From positions 1 to 64,000 of the forward strand of contig NZ_BATJ01000021.1 of NCBI RefSeq assembly GCF_000467125.1: a stretch of DNA of 64,000 nt, in the 5' to 3' direction. The first letter of the stretch is position 1; the number at the start of each line of letters is the position of its first letter. The stretch is from Vibrio proteolyticus NBRC 13287. GTDB lineage: Bacteria; Pseudomonadota; Gammaproteobacteria; Enterobacterales; Vibrionaceae. This document shows, piece after piece, positions 24,424 to 33,699 of this stretch. Below the pieces are notes generated by a model that did no database searches, had not been told where the DNA came from, and saw only the letters and a list, made by a program, of their open reading frames with translations. The position numbers were made by a program, and so were the translations under genes.

Positions 24424-26031
24424 TTATTTTTGAGGCACCAAAATGGTTGGCCCGCTGTGTTCCGCCGGATTAGGGTAATCCAGAGTGTAATGCAGGCCAC
24501 GACTCTCTTTGCGTTGCATCGCACAGCGGACCATGAGTTCGGCGACTTGCAGCAAGTTACGCAACTCCAGCAGGTTATTTGAGACGCGGAAATGGCTGTA
24601 ATACTCGTGCGTTTCCTGTTGCAGTAACTGAATTCGGCGCAGCGCACGTTCCAGGCGTTTGTCGGTCCGCACAATGCCCATGTAATCCCACATGAACAGG
24701 CGCAGTTCATGCCAGTTGTGTTGGATAACCACTTCTTCATCTGAGTTGCTCACCTGACTTTCGTCCCACGCCGGCAAGGTTGTCGGTAGGGTGGCGCTGT
24801 CGAGGTTGGTCAGGATGTCTTTAGCGGCAGACCAGGCGTAGACCACACACTCCAGCAGCGAGTTAGAGGCCATGCGATTGGCACCGTGCAAACCGGTGTA
24901 ACTGACTTCGCCAATCGCATACAGTTGTGACAGATCGGTCTGCCCCTGCTGAGAAACCATCACACCGCCGCAGGTGTAGTGCGCAGCGGGAACAATCGGG
25001 ATCGGCTCTTTCGTCATGTCTATGCCGAGATCCATTAACCGGGTGTAAATGGTCGGGAAGTGCTTTTCGATAAAATCGGCGGGTTTGTGGCTGATATCAA
25101 GGTACATGCAGTCCGCGCCCAAGCGTTTCATTTCGTAGTCGATTGCCCGGGCCACCACGTCACGCGGTGCCAGTTCGGCGCGCTCGTCAAATTCCGGCAT
25201 GAAACGGGAGCCGTCGGGCCGGCGCAGGAAGGCACCTTCACCGCGCAGAGCCTCGGTCAGCAGAAAATTGCGGGCTTCCGGGTGGTACAAACAGGTCGGG
25301 TGGAATTGGTTAAACTCCATATTGGCGACCCGACAGCCGGCACGCCAGGCCATGGCAATCCCATCACCGGACGAGACGTCAGGGTTGGAGGTGTACTGAT
25401 ATACTTTCGATGCTCCGCCGGTTGCCAGTACGACAAATTTGGCGCGTACGGTCTCAACGTGCTCTTCATTTCGGTTCCAGATGTAAGCACCGACGACTTT
25501 GTTTTCGTCCCCACCGATTTTATCTTCGGTGATCAGGTCAAGCGCATTGTGGCGCTCAAGAACCGTGATGTTGGGGTGATTGTGAACGTTGTCCTGCAGT
25601 GAGGTTTGCATCGCCATGCCGGTTGCATCGGCTGCATGCAGAATACGGCGGTGGCTGTGGCCGCCTTCACGGGTCAGGTGATAACGTGGCTCATCGTCGT
25701 CGTCATCGTCCTCGCGGTCAAACGGAACACCGCCGTCGATCAGCCACTGGACGCACTCTTTGGCATTTTCGGCGATAAAGGTCACGGTTTCTTCTTCACA
25801 GATGCCGCCGCCGGCAATCAGTGTATCCTGTACATGCGATTCAATGCTGTCGGATTCATCAAATACCGCTGCAATTCCTCCTTGAGCGTAGTACGTCGCG
25901 CCTTCGCTCCTTGGTCCTTTACTTAAGACAATCACGTTGGCACGTTTGGCTACGCGCAGTGCAAGCGACAAGCCTGCTGCGCCGCTACCAATGACTAATA
26001 CATCACACTGATGTTCACGGTTTGCGTTCAT
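24424..26031 (-). CDS. nadB: L-aspartate oxidase
   Basis: NadB (535 residues) oxidises aspartate to iminoaspartate with FAD, the first step of NAD synthesis. The N-terminal FAD motif is DVLVIGSGAAGLSLALRVA; further family features are STYYAQGGIAA-like GATYYAQGGIAAV and HYTCGGVMV near residue 350, then GLHGANRMASNSLLE. It is divergent from rpoE, as in E. coli, and convergent with ygfX (6-bp gap). No strong ribosome site precedes the ATG. Confidence 0.96.
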   Translation of the reverse strand: MNANREHQCDVLVIGSGAAGLSLALRVAKRANVIVLSKGPRSEGATYYAQGGIAAVFDESDSIESHVQDTLIAGGGICEEETVTFIAENAKECVQWLIDGGVPFDREDDDDDDEPRYHLTREGGHSHRRILHAADATGMAMQTSLQDNVHNHPNITVLERHNALDLITEDKIGGDENKVVGAYIWNRNEEHVETVRAKFVVLATGGASKVYQYTSNPDVSSGDGIAMAWRAGCRVANMEFNQFHPTCLYHPEARNFLLTEALRGEGAFLRRPDGSRFMPEFDERAELAPRDVVARAIDYEMKRLGADCMYLDISHKPADFIEKHFPTIYTRLMDLGIDMTKEPIPIVPAAHYTCGGVMVSQQGQTDLSQLYAIGEVSYTGLHGANRMASNSLLECVVYAWSAAKDILTNLDSATLPTTLPAWDESQVSNSDEEVVIQHNWHELRLFMWDYMGIVRTDKRLERALRRIQLLQQETHEYYSHFRVSNNLLELRNLLQVAELMVRCAMQRKESRGLHYTLDYPNPAEHSGPTILVPQK

Positions 26032-26371
26032 AAAACTGTTAAAATCCCGAACTATATTCAGAGTAGCAACACTCTATCCCCATGCGCGGAGCGCCGATGA
26101 ATCCCTCTATATTATCATCAGTGGCCACGCATTACTTTGTAAATCCCATTGCTTTTCGTGTACTTCGCCCCCAGAATTTGGAGCAGTGACAACGAACACA
26201 TCGCCCTGCGAACGTATCAGAATATTTTTTTAGAGAATATGTGGAACTTTCTATATACGCCAGAGTCACAATAGTGCTCATGTAAGCAGTGGTGTCAATA
26301 CTACATTTTGCATAATTAATGCCCATATCTGTGAGGATAGGGGAGAGAAACAAATAGGAGTACACGCTCGA
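26032..26371. promoter_or_regulatory. nadB-rpoE divergent intergenic region
   Basis: About 340 bp that must hold the promoters of nadB (leftward) and rpoE (rightward). A sigmaE-type promoter is called separately. I see no convincing gene and no homologue of the E. coli rseD leader. Confidence 0.6.
26243..26270 (+). promoter_or_regulatory. Probable sigmaE promoter of rpoE
   Basis: GGAACTT (26243-26249), 16 bp, TCACA (26266-26270). The -35 is a perfect sigmaE match and the -10 is close to TCTGA/TCAAA. It would let RpoE drive its own operon, with a leader of about 95 nt. Confidence 0.65.
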
Positions 26372-26950
26372 ATGAACGAGCAGCTGACCGATCAAGTATT
26401 GATTGAGCGAGTTCAGAGTGGAGATAAGCAGGCATTCAATCTGTTAGTACTGAGATACCAGAACAAAGTTTGCAATCTTATTTCCCGGTATGTGAGCAAT
26501 CCTGGAGATGTCGCCGATGTGGCCCAAGAAACGTTCATTAAAGCGTATCGGGCGGTGCCAAGCTTTCGTGGTGAAAGCGCCTTTTATACCTGGCTATATC
26601 GAATTGCTGTCAACACTGCCAAAAACCACATCGTTGCCCAGAGCCGCAGACCGCCAGCCAACGATGTGGATGCTGAAGAAGCTGAATATTACGAGTCGGC
26701 GAGTGCGTTAAAAGAAATTTCGAACCCTGAGAACTTAACGTTGTCCAAAGAATTGAAACGCGTGGTTTTCAGTGCGATTGAAGCACTACCCGACGATTTA
26801 AAAACTGCAATGACTTTACGCGAGTTAGATGGTTTAAGTTACGAAGAGATCGCGGCTGTGATGGATTGCCCGGTAGGGACAGTGCGTTCTCGAATCTTCC
26901 GAGCTCGTGAAGCGGTTGAGAAAAAAATCAAACCGCTGTTGCAACGCTAA
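26372..26950 (+). CDS. rpoE: Sigma factor RpoE (sigmaE)
   Basis: RpoE (192 residues) is the extracytoplasmic-function sigma factor for outer-membrane protein stress. Region 2 is seen in FNLLVLRYQNKVCNLISRYV and DVADVAQETFIKAYRAVPSF, with the 2.4 part in SAFYTWLYRIAVNTAKN; region 4 is LDGLSYEEIAAVMDCPVGTV followed by RSRIFRAREAVEKK. The start codon lies in the loop of a small hairpin (GCTCG / CGAGC). It is first in rpoE-rseABC. Confidence 0.98.
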   Translation: MNEQLTDQVLIERVQSGDKQAFNLLVLRYQNKVCNLISRYVSNPGDVADVAQETFIKAYRAVPSFRGESAFYTWLYRIAVNTAKNHIVAQSRRPPANDVDAEEAEYYESASALKEISNPENLTLSKELKRVVFSAIEALPDDLKTAMTLRELDGLSYEEIAAVMDCPVGTVRSRIFRAREAVEKKIKPLLQR

Positions 26951-26977
26951 TTACCAGTAATGACTATGGTGAAAACA

Positions 26978-27604
26978 ATGGCTGACAAAGAAAGACTTTC
27001 AGCACTCATGGATGGGGAAATGATCGACAAAGCTCTGATTGCAGAGCTGGGTGACGATCAGGAAAGCCTGCAAACTTGGAAAAATTACCATTTGATTGGT
27101 GATGTGATGCGAGGTGAGGCTCCGGAAGCACCGGAGTGGAACATTGCAGAAAGTGTTGCATTGGCGCTGGAAAATGAGCCTGCACACCATCTCAATCATG
27201 CCACCAATGTCACGCATCTTGATGCGGTGCGGGTGGAAGAACAACCGGCACCGCAACAAGCGCGCCGCCAGTTGCCGGGTTGGTTGAGCCAGTTTGGTCA
27301 GGTGGCGGTGGCCGCGTGTGTGTCTTTGGCTGTGATTCTGGGTGTTCAACAGTATGGTGGCACGGATCCTTCTCAGCCACAGAATAATCAAGTGCCTGTT
27401 CTGCAAACGGTGCCGTTTGCCGGCAGTGCAGAGCCTGTCAGTCTGACCCGTGATTCGATAGAGAAGCAGCACACTGGTGACATTAATGTCCAGGAGCAGC
27501 GTCGTCGTATCAATGCCATGCTGCAAGATTACGAGCTTCAGCTTAGACTAAACAGTGAGAACGCTGACCAACACAGCGATCGAGTTGAACCGGTAGTTGA
27601 ATGA
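26978..27604 (+). CDS. rseA: Anti-sigmaE factor RseA
   Basis: RseA (208 residues) is an inner-membrane protein whose cytoplasmic N-terminus binds RpoE. The start ERLSALMDGEMIDKALI matches the sigma-binding domain, one membrane span (VAVAACVSLAVILGV) lies near residue 110, and the rest is periplasmic, the target of DegS and RseP in the stress cascade. ATG 26978 is preferred since family members begin close to KEKLSALMDGE; an ATG six codons earlier (26960) is possible. Its stop overlaps the rseB start (ATGA). Confidence 0.93.
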   Translation: MADKERLSALMDGEMIDKALIAELGDDQESLQTWKNYHLIGDVMRGEAPEAPEWNIAESVALALENEPAHHLNHATNVTHLDAVRVEEQPAPQQARRQLPGWLSQFGQVAVAACVSLAVILGVQQYGGTDPSQPQNNQVPVLQTVPFAGSAEPVSLTRDSIEKQHTGDINVQEQRRRINAMLQDYELQLRLNSENADQHSDRVEPVVE

Positions 27605-28572
27605 AAAAATTTCTGATCAGTGCGCTGACGCTGTTCAGTTTGAGCTCAGGTATGGCCTTTGCAGAGGATAACGACTCTGCGGAGGCTTTATTGCATCAAA
27701 TGAACGAAGCCAGTCAGCATCTAAATTACGAGCTGTCTTATATCCTGATTAAGAAAAACAGTATCGAGCCTTTGCTGTACCGCCATGCGCTGGAGGAAAC
27801 CCAGCAGCTGGCCCATCTGGTGTATCTGAGTGGTCCGGTGCGCGAAGTGATTCGCCGCGGTGATGAGATCAGTTACATCGAGCCTGGGGTTGAACCGTTT
27901 ACCATTGAATCCGGTAATATGGTGGCGCCGACCATTCCTTTACTCAACAGTGATATTGATGACATCAGTAAGTTTTACGATTTCGTCAAAGTTGGGCGTG
28001 CCCGCGAAGCTGGCGCGGCTTGCCAGGTGTTGCGTGTTGTACCCAAAGATGGCTTACGTTACTCCTATGTTCTGTGGGTTGATGAGCAGAGCAAATTGCC
28101 GCTTCGCGCTGATCTGATTGATCGTGATGGTGAAGTGCTGGAGCAATACCGCACCATCGCTTACAGCGTCAACGATAAAATTGCGCAACTGTTGAGTGGC
28201 CTCAATCAGGTCAAACTGCCACAAGTATTATCGTTACCTAAAGGCCCGGTGAAACAGACGTACTGGAAAGTGGGCTGGATTCCTGAAGGGTTTGAACCCA
28301 AGGAACTGAACCGTTACCGCATGGCGATCACCGATCGTATGGTCGAGAGCCAGATGTACTCTGATGGCCTGTTCAGTTTCTCGGTGTACGTCTCCGACAG
28401 CGACAACCATTCGTTGCGGGGCCAACTGGTGCGTCAGGGGCGACGCACACTTCATAGCCTGGTGAGTGGTAAGAATGAAGTGTCTGTGGTCGGTGACATT
28501 CCACCGTCGACCGCTCAACGCATTGCTCAGTCGGTGACGTTCAGCGCTCAATCAGGAGCAACCACACCATGA
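27601..28572 (+). CDS. rseB: SigmaE regulatory protein RseB
   Basis: RseB (323 residues) is a periplasmic protein that binds RseA, protects it from DegS, and lets go when it senses mislocalised lipopolysaccharide. It has a signal peptide (KKFLISALTLFSLSSGMAFA, cut before ED), a large LolA-like N-domain and a smaller C-domain from about residue 220 (KVGWIPEGFEPKELNRYRM). It overlaps rseA and rseC by 4 bp each, so the genes are translated together. Confidence 0.95.
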   Translation: MKKFLISALTLFSLSSGMAFAEDNDSAEALLHQMNEASQHLNYELSYILIKKNSIEPLLYRHALEETQQLAHLVYLSGPVREVIRRGDEISYIEPGVEPFTIESGNMVAPTIPLLNSDIDDISKFYDFVKVGRAREAGAACQVLRVVPKDGLRYSYVLWVDEQSKLPLRADLIDRDGEVLEQYRTIAYSVNDKIAQLLSGLNQVKLPQVLSLPKGPVKQTYWKVGWIPEGFEPKELNRYRMAITDRMVESQMYSDGLFSFSVYVSDSDNHSLRGQLVRQGRRTLHSLVSGKNEVSVVGDIPPSTAQRIAQSVTFSAQSGATTP

Positions 28573-29039
28573 TGACGGCGCTGGCGACGGTCTCTTCTGT
28601 AACCTCGAAGGCGAAAGGCTTCGAGGTTGAACTCAGTTGCGATCAGCAAACCAGTTGCAGCAGTTGCGCATCACAAAAGAGCTGTGGGACCGGTATTGTT
28701 TCCAAAGCCGTGGGTAAGAAATCCCTGCATTGGCGTTTGTTGACCTCCCGCTCAGTCAAAGCCGGACAGGTGGTTGAAATCGGTTTCCCGGAAAAGAGTT
28801 TACTGCAGTCGGCGGCGATCGTGTATTTGGTGCCGCTGCTGGCGATGATCGCCGGGGCACTGCTCGCACAATGGTTGCTGGTACCGGCATTCGGCCTCGG
28901 CGAAGGGGCGGTGATCCTCTGCTCCACGTTGTCGACAGCGGGCGGGATTTGGGCAGCGAAAAAGCTGTCGAAAAATCTGGAACGTCAATCCCATGATGAG
29001 GTGGTGTTACTGCGGGTTCTGGGAGAGCCAATTAGCTAG
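28569..29039 (+). CDS. rseC: SigmaE positive regulator RseC / MucC-like
   Basis: RseC (156 residues) is an inner-membrane protein. The N-terminal part has a cysteine cluster (CDQQTSCSSCASQKSCGTG, residues 24-42) typical of the RseC/MucC family, and two membrane spans follow (LLQSAAIVYLVPLLAMIAGALL and GEGAVILCSTLSTAGGI, in parts). Its exact job is unsettled; relatives modulate sigmaE and reduction of redox regulators. It ends the rpoE operon, with a weak hairpin after it. Confidence 0.9.
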   Translation: MMTALATVSSVTSKAKGFEVELSCDQQTSCSSCASQKSCGTGIVSKAVGKKSLHWRLLTSRSVKAGQVVEIGFPEKSLLQSAAIVYLVPLLAMIAGALLAQWLLVPAFGLGEGAVILCSTLSTAGGIWAAKKLSKNLERQSHDEVVLLRVLGEPIS

Positions 29040-29086
29040 TGCGAAGCCGCCCGAAATTGGGTAGAATCTGCCAACTTGATTGAAAT

Positions 29087-29107
29087 GCCGTCAAACGACG
29101 GCTTTCT
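29087..29107 (+). terminator. Weak terminator between rseC and lepA
   Basis: GCCGTC and GACGGC form a 6-bp stem with a 4-nt loop, followed by TTTCTT. The short stem suggests partial termination. Confidence 0.5.
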
Positions 29108-29145
29108 TATGTCCCTATTTGCAAAGAGTTAGTCACACCATATCT

Positions 29146-30939
29146 ATGAAGCACATTCGTAATTTTTCGATTATCGCCCATATCGACCACGGTAAGTCGA
29201 CCCTTTCTGACCGCCTGATTCAGGTTTGTGGTGGTCTGTCTGATCGTGAAATGGCTGCGCAGGTTCTTGACTCCATGGATCTTGAACGTGAGCGTGGTAT
29301 CACCATTAAATCTCAGAGTGTGACACTAAACTACACCGCGAAAGATGGCGAAACATACCAGCTAAACTTCATCGATACGCCGGGACACGTTGACTTCGCG
29401 TACGAAGTTTCCCGTTCGCTAGCGGCCTGTGAAGGGGCTCTGCTGGTGGTGGATGCCGGTCAGGGCGTAGAAGCACAGACTTTGGCGAACTGTTACACCG
29501 CGATCGAAATGGATCTGGAAGTCGTGCCGATCCTGAATAAGATTGACCTGCCTGCGGCTGATCCTGAGCGCGTGGCGGAAGAGATTGAAGAGATCGTGGG
29601 TATCGATGCGATGGAAGCCACTCGTTGTTCGGCGAAAACCGGTCTGGGTGTGGATGATGTGCTGGAAAACATTGTGTCTGCGATTCCGGCGCCGGAAGGC
29701 GATCCGGATGGTCCGTTGCAAGCACTGATCATCGACTCGTGGTTCGACAACTACCTTGGCGTGGTGTCGTTGGTGCGGATCAAAAATGGCTCGCTGAAGA
29801 AAAACGACAAAATTAAAGTGATGAGCACGGGTCAGGCTTGGGGTGTGGACCGTTTGGGTATCTTTACGCCAAAACAGGTGGATACCGATGTACTGCGCAC
29901 CGGTGAAGTTGGCTGGGTAGTGTGTGGTATCAAAGATATCCTCGGCGCACCCGTGGGCGATACGCTGACGCTGGCGAAAAACGGCTGTGACAAACCGCTG
30001 CCAGGCTTTAAGAAAGTGAAACCTCAGGTTTACGCTGGCCTGTTCCCGGTTTCTTCCGATGACTACGAAAACTTTCGTGATGCACTGGGCAAACTGAGCC
30101 TGAATGACGCGTCGCTGTTCTATGAGCCAGAGAACTCTGCGGCACTGGGTTTTGGTTTCCGCTGTGGTTTCCTTGGCATGCTGCACATGGAAATCATCCA
30201 GGAGCGTCTGGAGCGTGAATACGATCTCGATTTGATCACCACCGCACCGACGGTAGTGTATGAAGTGGAGCAGACAGACGGCACAGTGATGTACGTTGAT
30301 AGCCCGGCGAAGCTGCCAGCGGTCAATGACATCGAAGAGATCCGCGAACCCATCGCGCGCTGTAACATTCTGGTACCGTCGGACTATCTGGGCAACGTGA
30401 TCACCCTATGTGTTGAGAAACGTGGTGTGCAGGTGGATATGGTTTACCACGGCAACCAGGTGGCGGTAACCTACGATATCCCGATGGCTGAAGTCGTGTT
30501 GGATTTCTTTGACCGTCTAAAATCCACCTCTCGTGGTTACGCGTCACTGGACTACAACTTCCAGCGTTTTGAAGCGTCGAACATGGTGCGTGTTGACGTG
30601 CTGCTCAATGGCGACAAAGTGGACGCGCTGGCATTGATTACGCATAAAGATCAGTCTCAGACTCGCGGCCGTCAACTGGTCGAGAAGATGAAAGAGTTCA
30701 TTCCGCGTCAGATGTTTGATATCGCGATTCAGGCGGCGATCGGTAACCACATCATCGCGCGTTCGACGGTCAAACAGTTGCGTAAAAACGTTATCGCTAA
30801 GTGTTACGGTGGTGACGTCAGCCGTAAGAAAAAACTGCTGAAGAAGCAGAAAGAAGGTAAGAAACGCATGAAGCAGATCGGTAACGTCGAGCTGCCTCAG
30901 GAAGCCTTCCTGGCGATTCTTCATGTCGGTAAAGATTAA
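29146..30939 (+). CDS. lepA: Elongation factor 4 (LepA)
   Basis: LepA (597 residues) is a translational GTPase that acts on ribosomes, probably in initiation or subunit assembly. G motifs: AHIDHGKSTL (G1, near residue 10), DTPGHVDF (G3) and NKIDLPAADPERV (G4); the later RCGFLGMLHMEIIQERLERE and the LepA-specific C-terminus with KKKLLKKQKEGKKRMKQIG complete it. ATG 29146 matches E. coli LepA; the 22 extra upstream codons are untranslated leader. It precedes lepB. Confidence 0.97.
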   Translation: MKHIRNFSIIAHIDHGKSTLSDRLIQVCGGLSDREMAAQVLDSMDLERERGITIKSQSVTLNYTAKDGETYQLNFIDTPGHVDFAYEVSRSLAACEGALLVVDAGQGVEAQTLANCYTAIEMDLEVVPILNKIDLPAADPERVAEEIEEIVGIDAMEATRCSAKTGLGVDDVLENIVSAIPAPEGDPDGPLQALIIDSWFDNYLGVVSLVRIKNGSLKKNDKIKVMSTGQAWGVDRLGIFTPKQVDTDVLRTGEVGWVVCGIKDILGAPVGDTLTLAKNGCDKPLPGFKKVKPQVYAGLFPVSSDDYENFRDALGKLSLNDASLFYEPENSAALGFGFRCGFLGMLHMEIIQERLEREYDLDLITTAPTVVYEVEQTDGTVMYVDSPAKLPAVNDIEEIREPIARCNILVPSDYLGNVITLCVEKRGVQVDMVYHGNQVAVTYDIPMAEVVLDFFDRLKSTSRGYASLDYNFQRFEASNMVRVDVLLNGDKVDALALITHKDQSQTRGRQLVEKMKEFIPRQMFDIAIQAAIGNHIIARSTVKQLRKNVIAKCYGGDVSRKKKLLKKQKEGKKRMKQIGNVELPQEAFLAILHVGKD

Positions 30940-30976
30940 CGCTCGGTGCGTTGACACTGAAATATAAGAAGAAGAT

Positions 30977-31004
30977 AAGTGAAAGGGTTTCGGCTCTTTC
31001 ACTT
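30977..31004 (+). promoter_or_regulatory. Hairpin between lepA and lepB
   Basis: AAGTGAAAG and CTTTCACTT form a perfect 9-bp stem with a 10-nt loop 26 bp before the lepB start. A GTGTTTTT follows after a few bases, so weak termination or RNase processing is possible. Confidence 0.45.
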
Positions 31005-31030
31005 TCGTGTTTTTAAGATAAGGGAAGTCA

Positions 31031-31927
31031 ATGGCGAAAATATTCTCACTGATACTGGTCTTTGCCACGTTGATCACCGGGATTGTCTGGGTGATGGAAA
31101 AACTGGTTTGGGCCAAGCAACGCAAACAGAAACTGGCGGCGGTCGAAGCACAGACTAACGGCCTTGACGACAGTGTTAGCCAAAAACTGATCGTTCAGCC
31201 TTGGTGGGTGGAAAACTGCGTGTCGATCTTCCCGGTCATCGCTTTTGTGCTGGTTTTGCGCTCTTTCTTGTATGAACCGTTTCAGATTCCGTCAGGCTCA
31301 ATGATGCCGACTTTGCTGGTGGGCGATTTCATTTTGGTGGAAAAGTACGCTTATGGCCTGAAAGATCCGGTGTGGCGTACTCAGTTGGTCGAAACCGGTA
31401 AGCCTGAGCGTGGTGACATCATCGTCTTTAAGTACCCGGTACAACCAAGCATTGACTACATTAAGCGTGTGGTGGGTTTGCCTGGCGATACGGTGCGTTA
31501 TAGTGCCGACAAACAGGTGTGCATTCAGGCGAAAGGCACCTCGGAATGTCAGCCGGTGGCTATCTCGGATGTGCATGAAAGTCAGTTTATCCAAAACGGT
31601 CTACCTCTGATCGAAGCCAGAGAAAAACTGGGCCCGGTAGAACACCAGATCCTGATTAACCGACTGCGCCGCGATCGCGTTGACGATTATCAGCCACGCC
31701 CTGGCGTGAGTGAATGGGTGGTTCCACAAGGTGAATACTTTGTGATGGGCGACAACCGCGATAACAGTGCCGACAGCCGTTACTGGGGCTTCGTGCCGGA
31801 AGCCAACCTGGTGGGTAAGGCGATCGGTATCTGGATCAGTTTTGAGTTTGAACGTGGCGCGGACAGCATTCTGCCTTCATGGATTCCAACTGGTGTGCGT
31901 TTTAACCGCATTGGTGGCATTAACTAG
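31031..31927 (+). CDS. lepB: Signal peptidase I
   Basis: LepB (298 residues) cuts signal peptides from exported proteins at the outer face of the inner membrane. The catalytic serine is Ser90 in IPSGSMMPTL and the lysine is Lys145 in IDYIKRVVGLPGD, with the later box MGDNRDNSADSRYWG near residue 240. Two membrane segments lie near residues 3-22 and 62-78. It is between lepA and rnc, the order seen in E. coli. Confidence 0.98.
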   Translation: MAKIFSLILVFATLITGIVWVMEKLVWAKQRKQKLAAVEAQTNGLDDSVSQKLIVQPWWVENCVSIFPVIAFVLVLRSFLYEPFQIPSGSMMPTLLVGDFILVEKYAYGLKDPVWRTQLVETGKPERGDIIVFKYPVQPSIDYIKRVVGLPGDTVRYSADKQVCIQAKGTSECQPVAISDVHESQFIQNGLPLIEAREKLGPVEHQILINRLRRDRVDDYQPRPGVSEWVVPQGEYFVMGDNRDNSADSRYWGFVPEANLVGKAIGIWISFEFERGADSILPSWIPTGVRFNRIGGIN

Positions 31928-31957
31928 TCCTGCGGGACATTAACAAATCGAGAGAGT

Positions 31958-32635
31958 ATGACTTCTCCAATCCGTAAATTAGAAACTAAGCTCGGCTATC
32001 AGTTCAATGATGCCGAGCTTATCAACCTGGCGCTGACTCACCGCAGCGCCAACGGTAAACACAATGAACGTCTTGAGTTTCTGGGCGATTCAATTTTAAG
32101 TTTTGTTATCGCTGATGATTTGTACCATCGTTTTCCGAAAGTGAATGAAGGGGACATGAGTCGCATGCGTGCCACCTTGGTTCGCGGCAACACACTGGCG
32201 GAACTGGGTCGAGAATTCGAGCTGGGAGATTACTTAAAATTAGGTCCAGGTGAGTTAAAAAGTGGCGGCTTCCGTCGTGATTCGATTCTGGCCGATGCGG
32301 TTGAAGCGATCATCGGGGCGATTTATCTCGACAGTGACATCGAACAGGTGCGTCGTATTATCCTCCGTTGGTATCAACAACGTCTGGATGCGATCCAACC
32401 AGGTGTGTCACAGAAAGATCCCAAAACTCGCCTGCAGGAATTTCTGCAAGGCAGAAGAAAGCCGCTTCCTGTCTACACAGTGACTAATATTAAAGGTGAA
32501 GCACACAATCAGGAGTTTACTGTGTCGTGTGAAGTCGCAGGCATCGGACAGCCTGTAATTGGAAAAGGTACGAGTCGTCGCAAGGCTGAGCAAGCGGCTG
32601 CCGAAACTGCTTTAGAGCAACTGACTAATGGCTGA
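31958..32635 (+). CDS. rnc: Ribonuclease III
   Basis: RNase III (225 residues) cuts double-stranded RNA, including the 30S rRNA precursor. The catalytic signature NERLEFLGDSIL is at about residues 36-47, with the second acidic set in ADAVEAIIGAIYLD, and the C-terminal dsRNA-binding domain spans roughly residues 155-225 (DPKTRLQEFLQGRR onward). It overlaps era by 8 bp. Confidence 0.98.
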   Translation: MTSPIRKLETKLGYQFNDAELINLALTHRSANGKHNERLEFLGDSILSFVIADDLYHRFPKVNEGDMSRMRATLVRGNTLAELGREFELGDYLKLGPGELKSGGFRRDSILADAVEAIIGAIYLDSDIEQVRRIILRWYQQRLDAIQPGVSQKDPKTRLQEFLQGRRKPLPVYTVTNIKGEAHNQEFTVSCEVAGIGQPVIGKGTSRRKAEQAAAETALEQLTNG

Positions 32636-33590
32636 TAACGAATTTAATATTGATGCGTTCTTCGCATCACACGGTGAAACCAGTTCACCAGAAAACCAGC
32701 ACTGTGGCTTCATTGCCATTGTGGGGCGCCCGAATGTGGGGAAATCGACGCTGCTGAACCGTATTCTGGGACAGAAGATTTCCATTACATCACGTAAGCC
32801 GCAAACCACGCGTCACCGCATCATGGGTGTGGACACCGACGGCGATTACCAAGCGATATACGTTGATACCCCAGGGCTGCATATTGAAGAAAAGCGGGCG
32901 ATCAACCGTCTGATGAACCGGGCGGCGAACTCGTCGTTGAGCGATGTGAATCTGGTTCTGTTTTTGGTCGACGGTACCCACTGGACCAAAGACGACGAGA
33001 TGGTGCTGAATAAGCTGCAAAATGCCAATTTTCCGGTGGTTTTGTGTGTCAACAAAGTCGATAACGTGAAAGATCGCAACGACGTCATGTTGCACATGCT
33101 GGAGATGTCGAAGAAGATGAACTTCGTCGATGTGGTGCCTATTTCGGCCAAACAAGGCAAAAACATGGATGTGATCCGCAAACACGTGCGCGAACATCTG
33201 CCTCAAGCCACGCACCACTTCCCGGAAGAGTACGTGACGGATCGCTCTCAGCGTTTCATGGCGTCAGAAATTGTGCGTGAAAAACTGATGCGCTTTACCG
33301 GTGATGAGTTGCCGTATTCTGTCACGGTGGAGATCGAACGGTTTGACTATAACCCGGAAACGGACGGCTTCCATATCAATGCGCTGATCTTGGTAGAGCG
33401 CAGTGGGCAGAAGAAAATGGTCATCGGTAAAGGTGGTGAGAAAATCAAAACCATCGGCCGTGAAGCCCGCCTGGACATGGAAGAGCTGTTCGGACGTAAA
33501 GTGTTTCTGGAAACCTGGGTTAAAGTGAAATCCGGCTGGGCTGACGACGAGCGTGCGCTGCGTTCTCTGGGTTACATTGACGATTTGTAA
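32628..33590 (+). CDS. era: GTPase Era
   Basis: Era (320 residues) is an essential GTPase of 30S subunit assembly. G1 is IVGRPNVGKSTL at residues 31-42, G3 is DTPGL, and G4 is NKVD; the C-terminal KH RNA-binding domain includes VIGKGGEKIKTIGREARLDM. The start overlaps rnc, so translation is coupled. An intrinsic terminator follows, but recO is only about 40 bp further. Confidence 0.98.
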   Translation: MADNEFNIDAFFASHGETSSPENQHCGFIAIVGRPNVGKSTLLNRILGQKISITSRKPQTTRHRIMGVDTDGDYQAIYVDTPGLHIEEKRAINRLMNRAANSSLSDVNLVLFLVDGTHWTKDDEMVLNKLQNANFPVVLCVNKVDNVKDRNDVMLHMLEMSKKMNFVDVVPISAKQGKNMDVIRKHVREHLPQATHHFPEEYVTDRSQRFMASEIVREKLMRFTGDELPYSVTVEIERFDYNPETDGFHINALILVERSGQKKMVIGKGGEKIKTIGREARLDMEELFGRKVFLETWVKVKSGWADDERALRSLGYIDDL

Positions 33591-33630
33591 CCTGGGTGCG
33601 ACGGTGATTCGCTCCGCAACATGAATGACA

Positions 33631-33658
33631 TAAGGAGCCGGATGGCTCCTTATTTTTT
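33631..33658 (+). terminator. Terminator after era
   Basis: TAAGGAGCC pairs with GGCTCCTTA around a 4-nt loop and is followed by six T. It splits era from recO, so recO-pdxJ-acpS may use read-through or its own start. Confidence 0.8.
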
Positions 33659-33699
33659 ATCGGATGGTGGCCGCTTGCGGTTTTGCTTGGTTGAGAGAT

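Noticed and set aside
26132..26395. 87-codon minus-strand frame upstream of rpoE
   Set aside because: It covers the sigmaE promoter and the rpoE start and has no recognisable features.
29419..30186. 255-codon open frame on the minus strand inside lepA
   Set aside because: It lies fully opposite a well-supported essential gene, has a composition typical of antisense frames (rich in His and Arg) and no recognisable domain.
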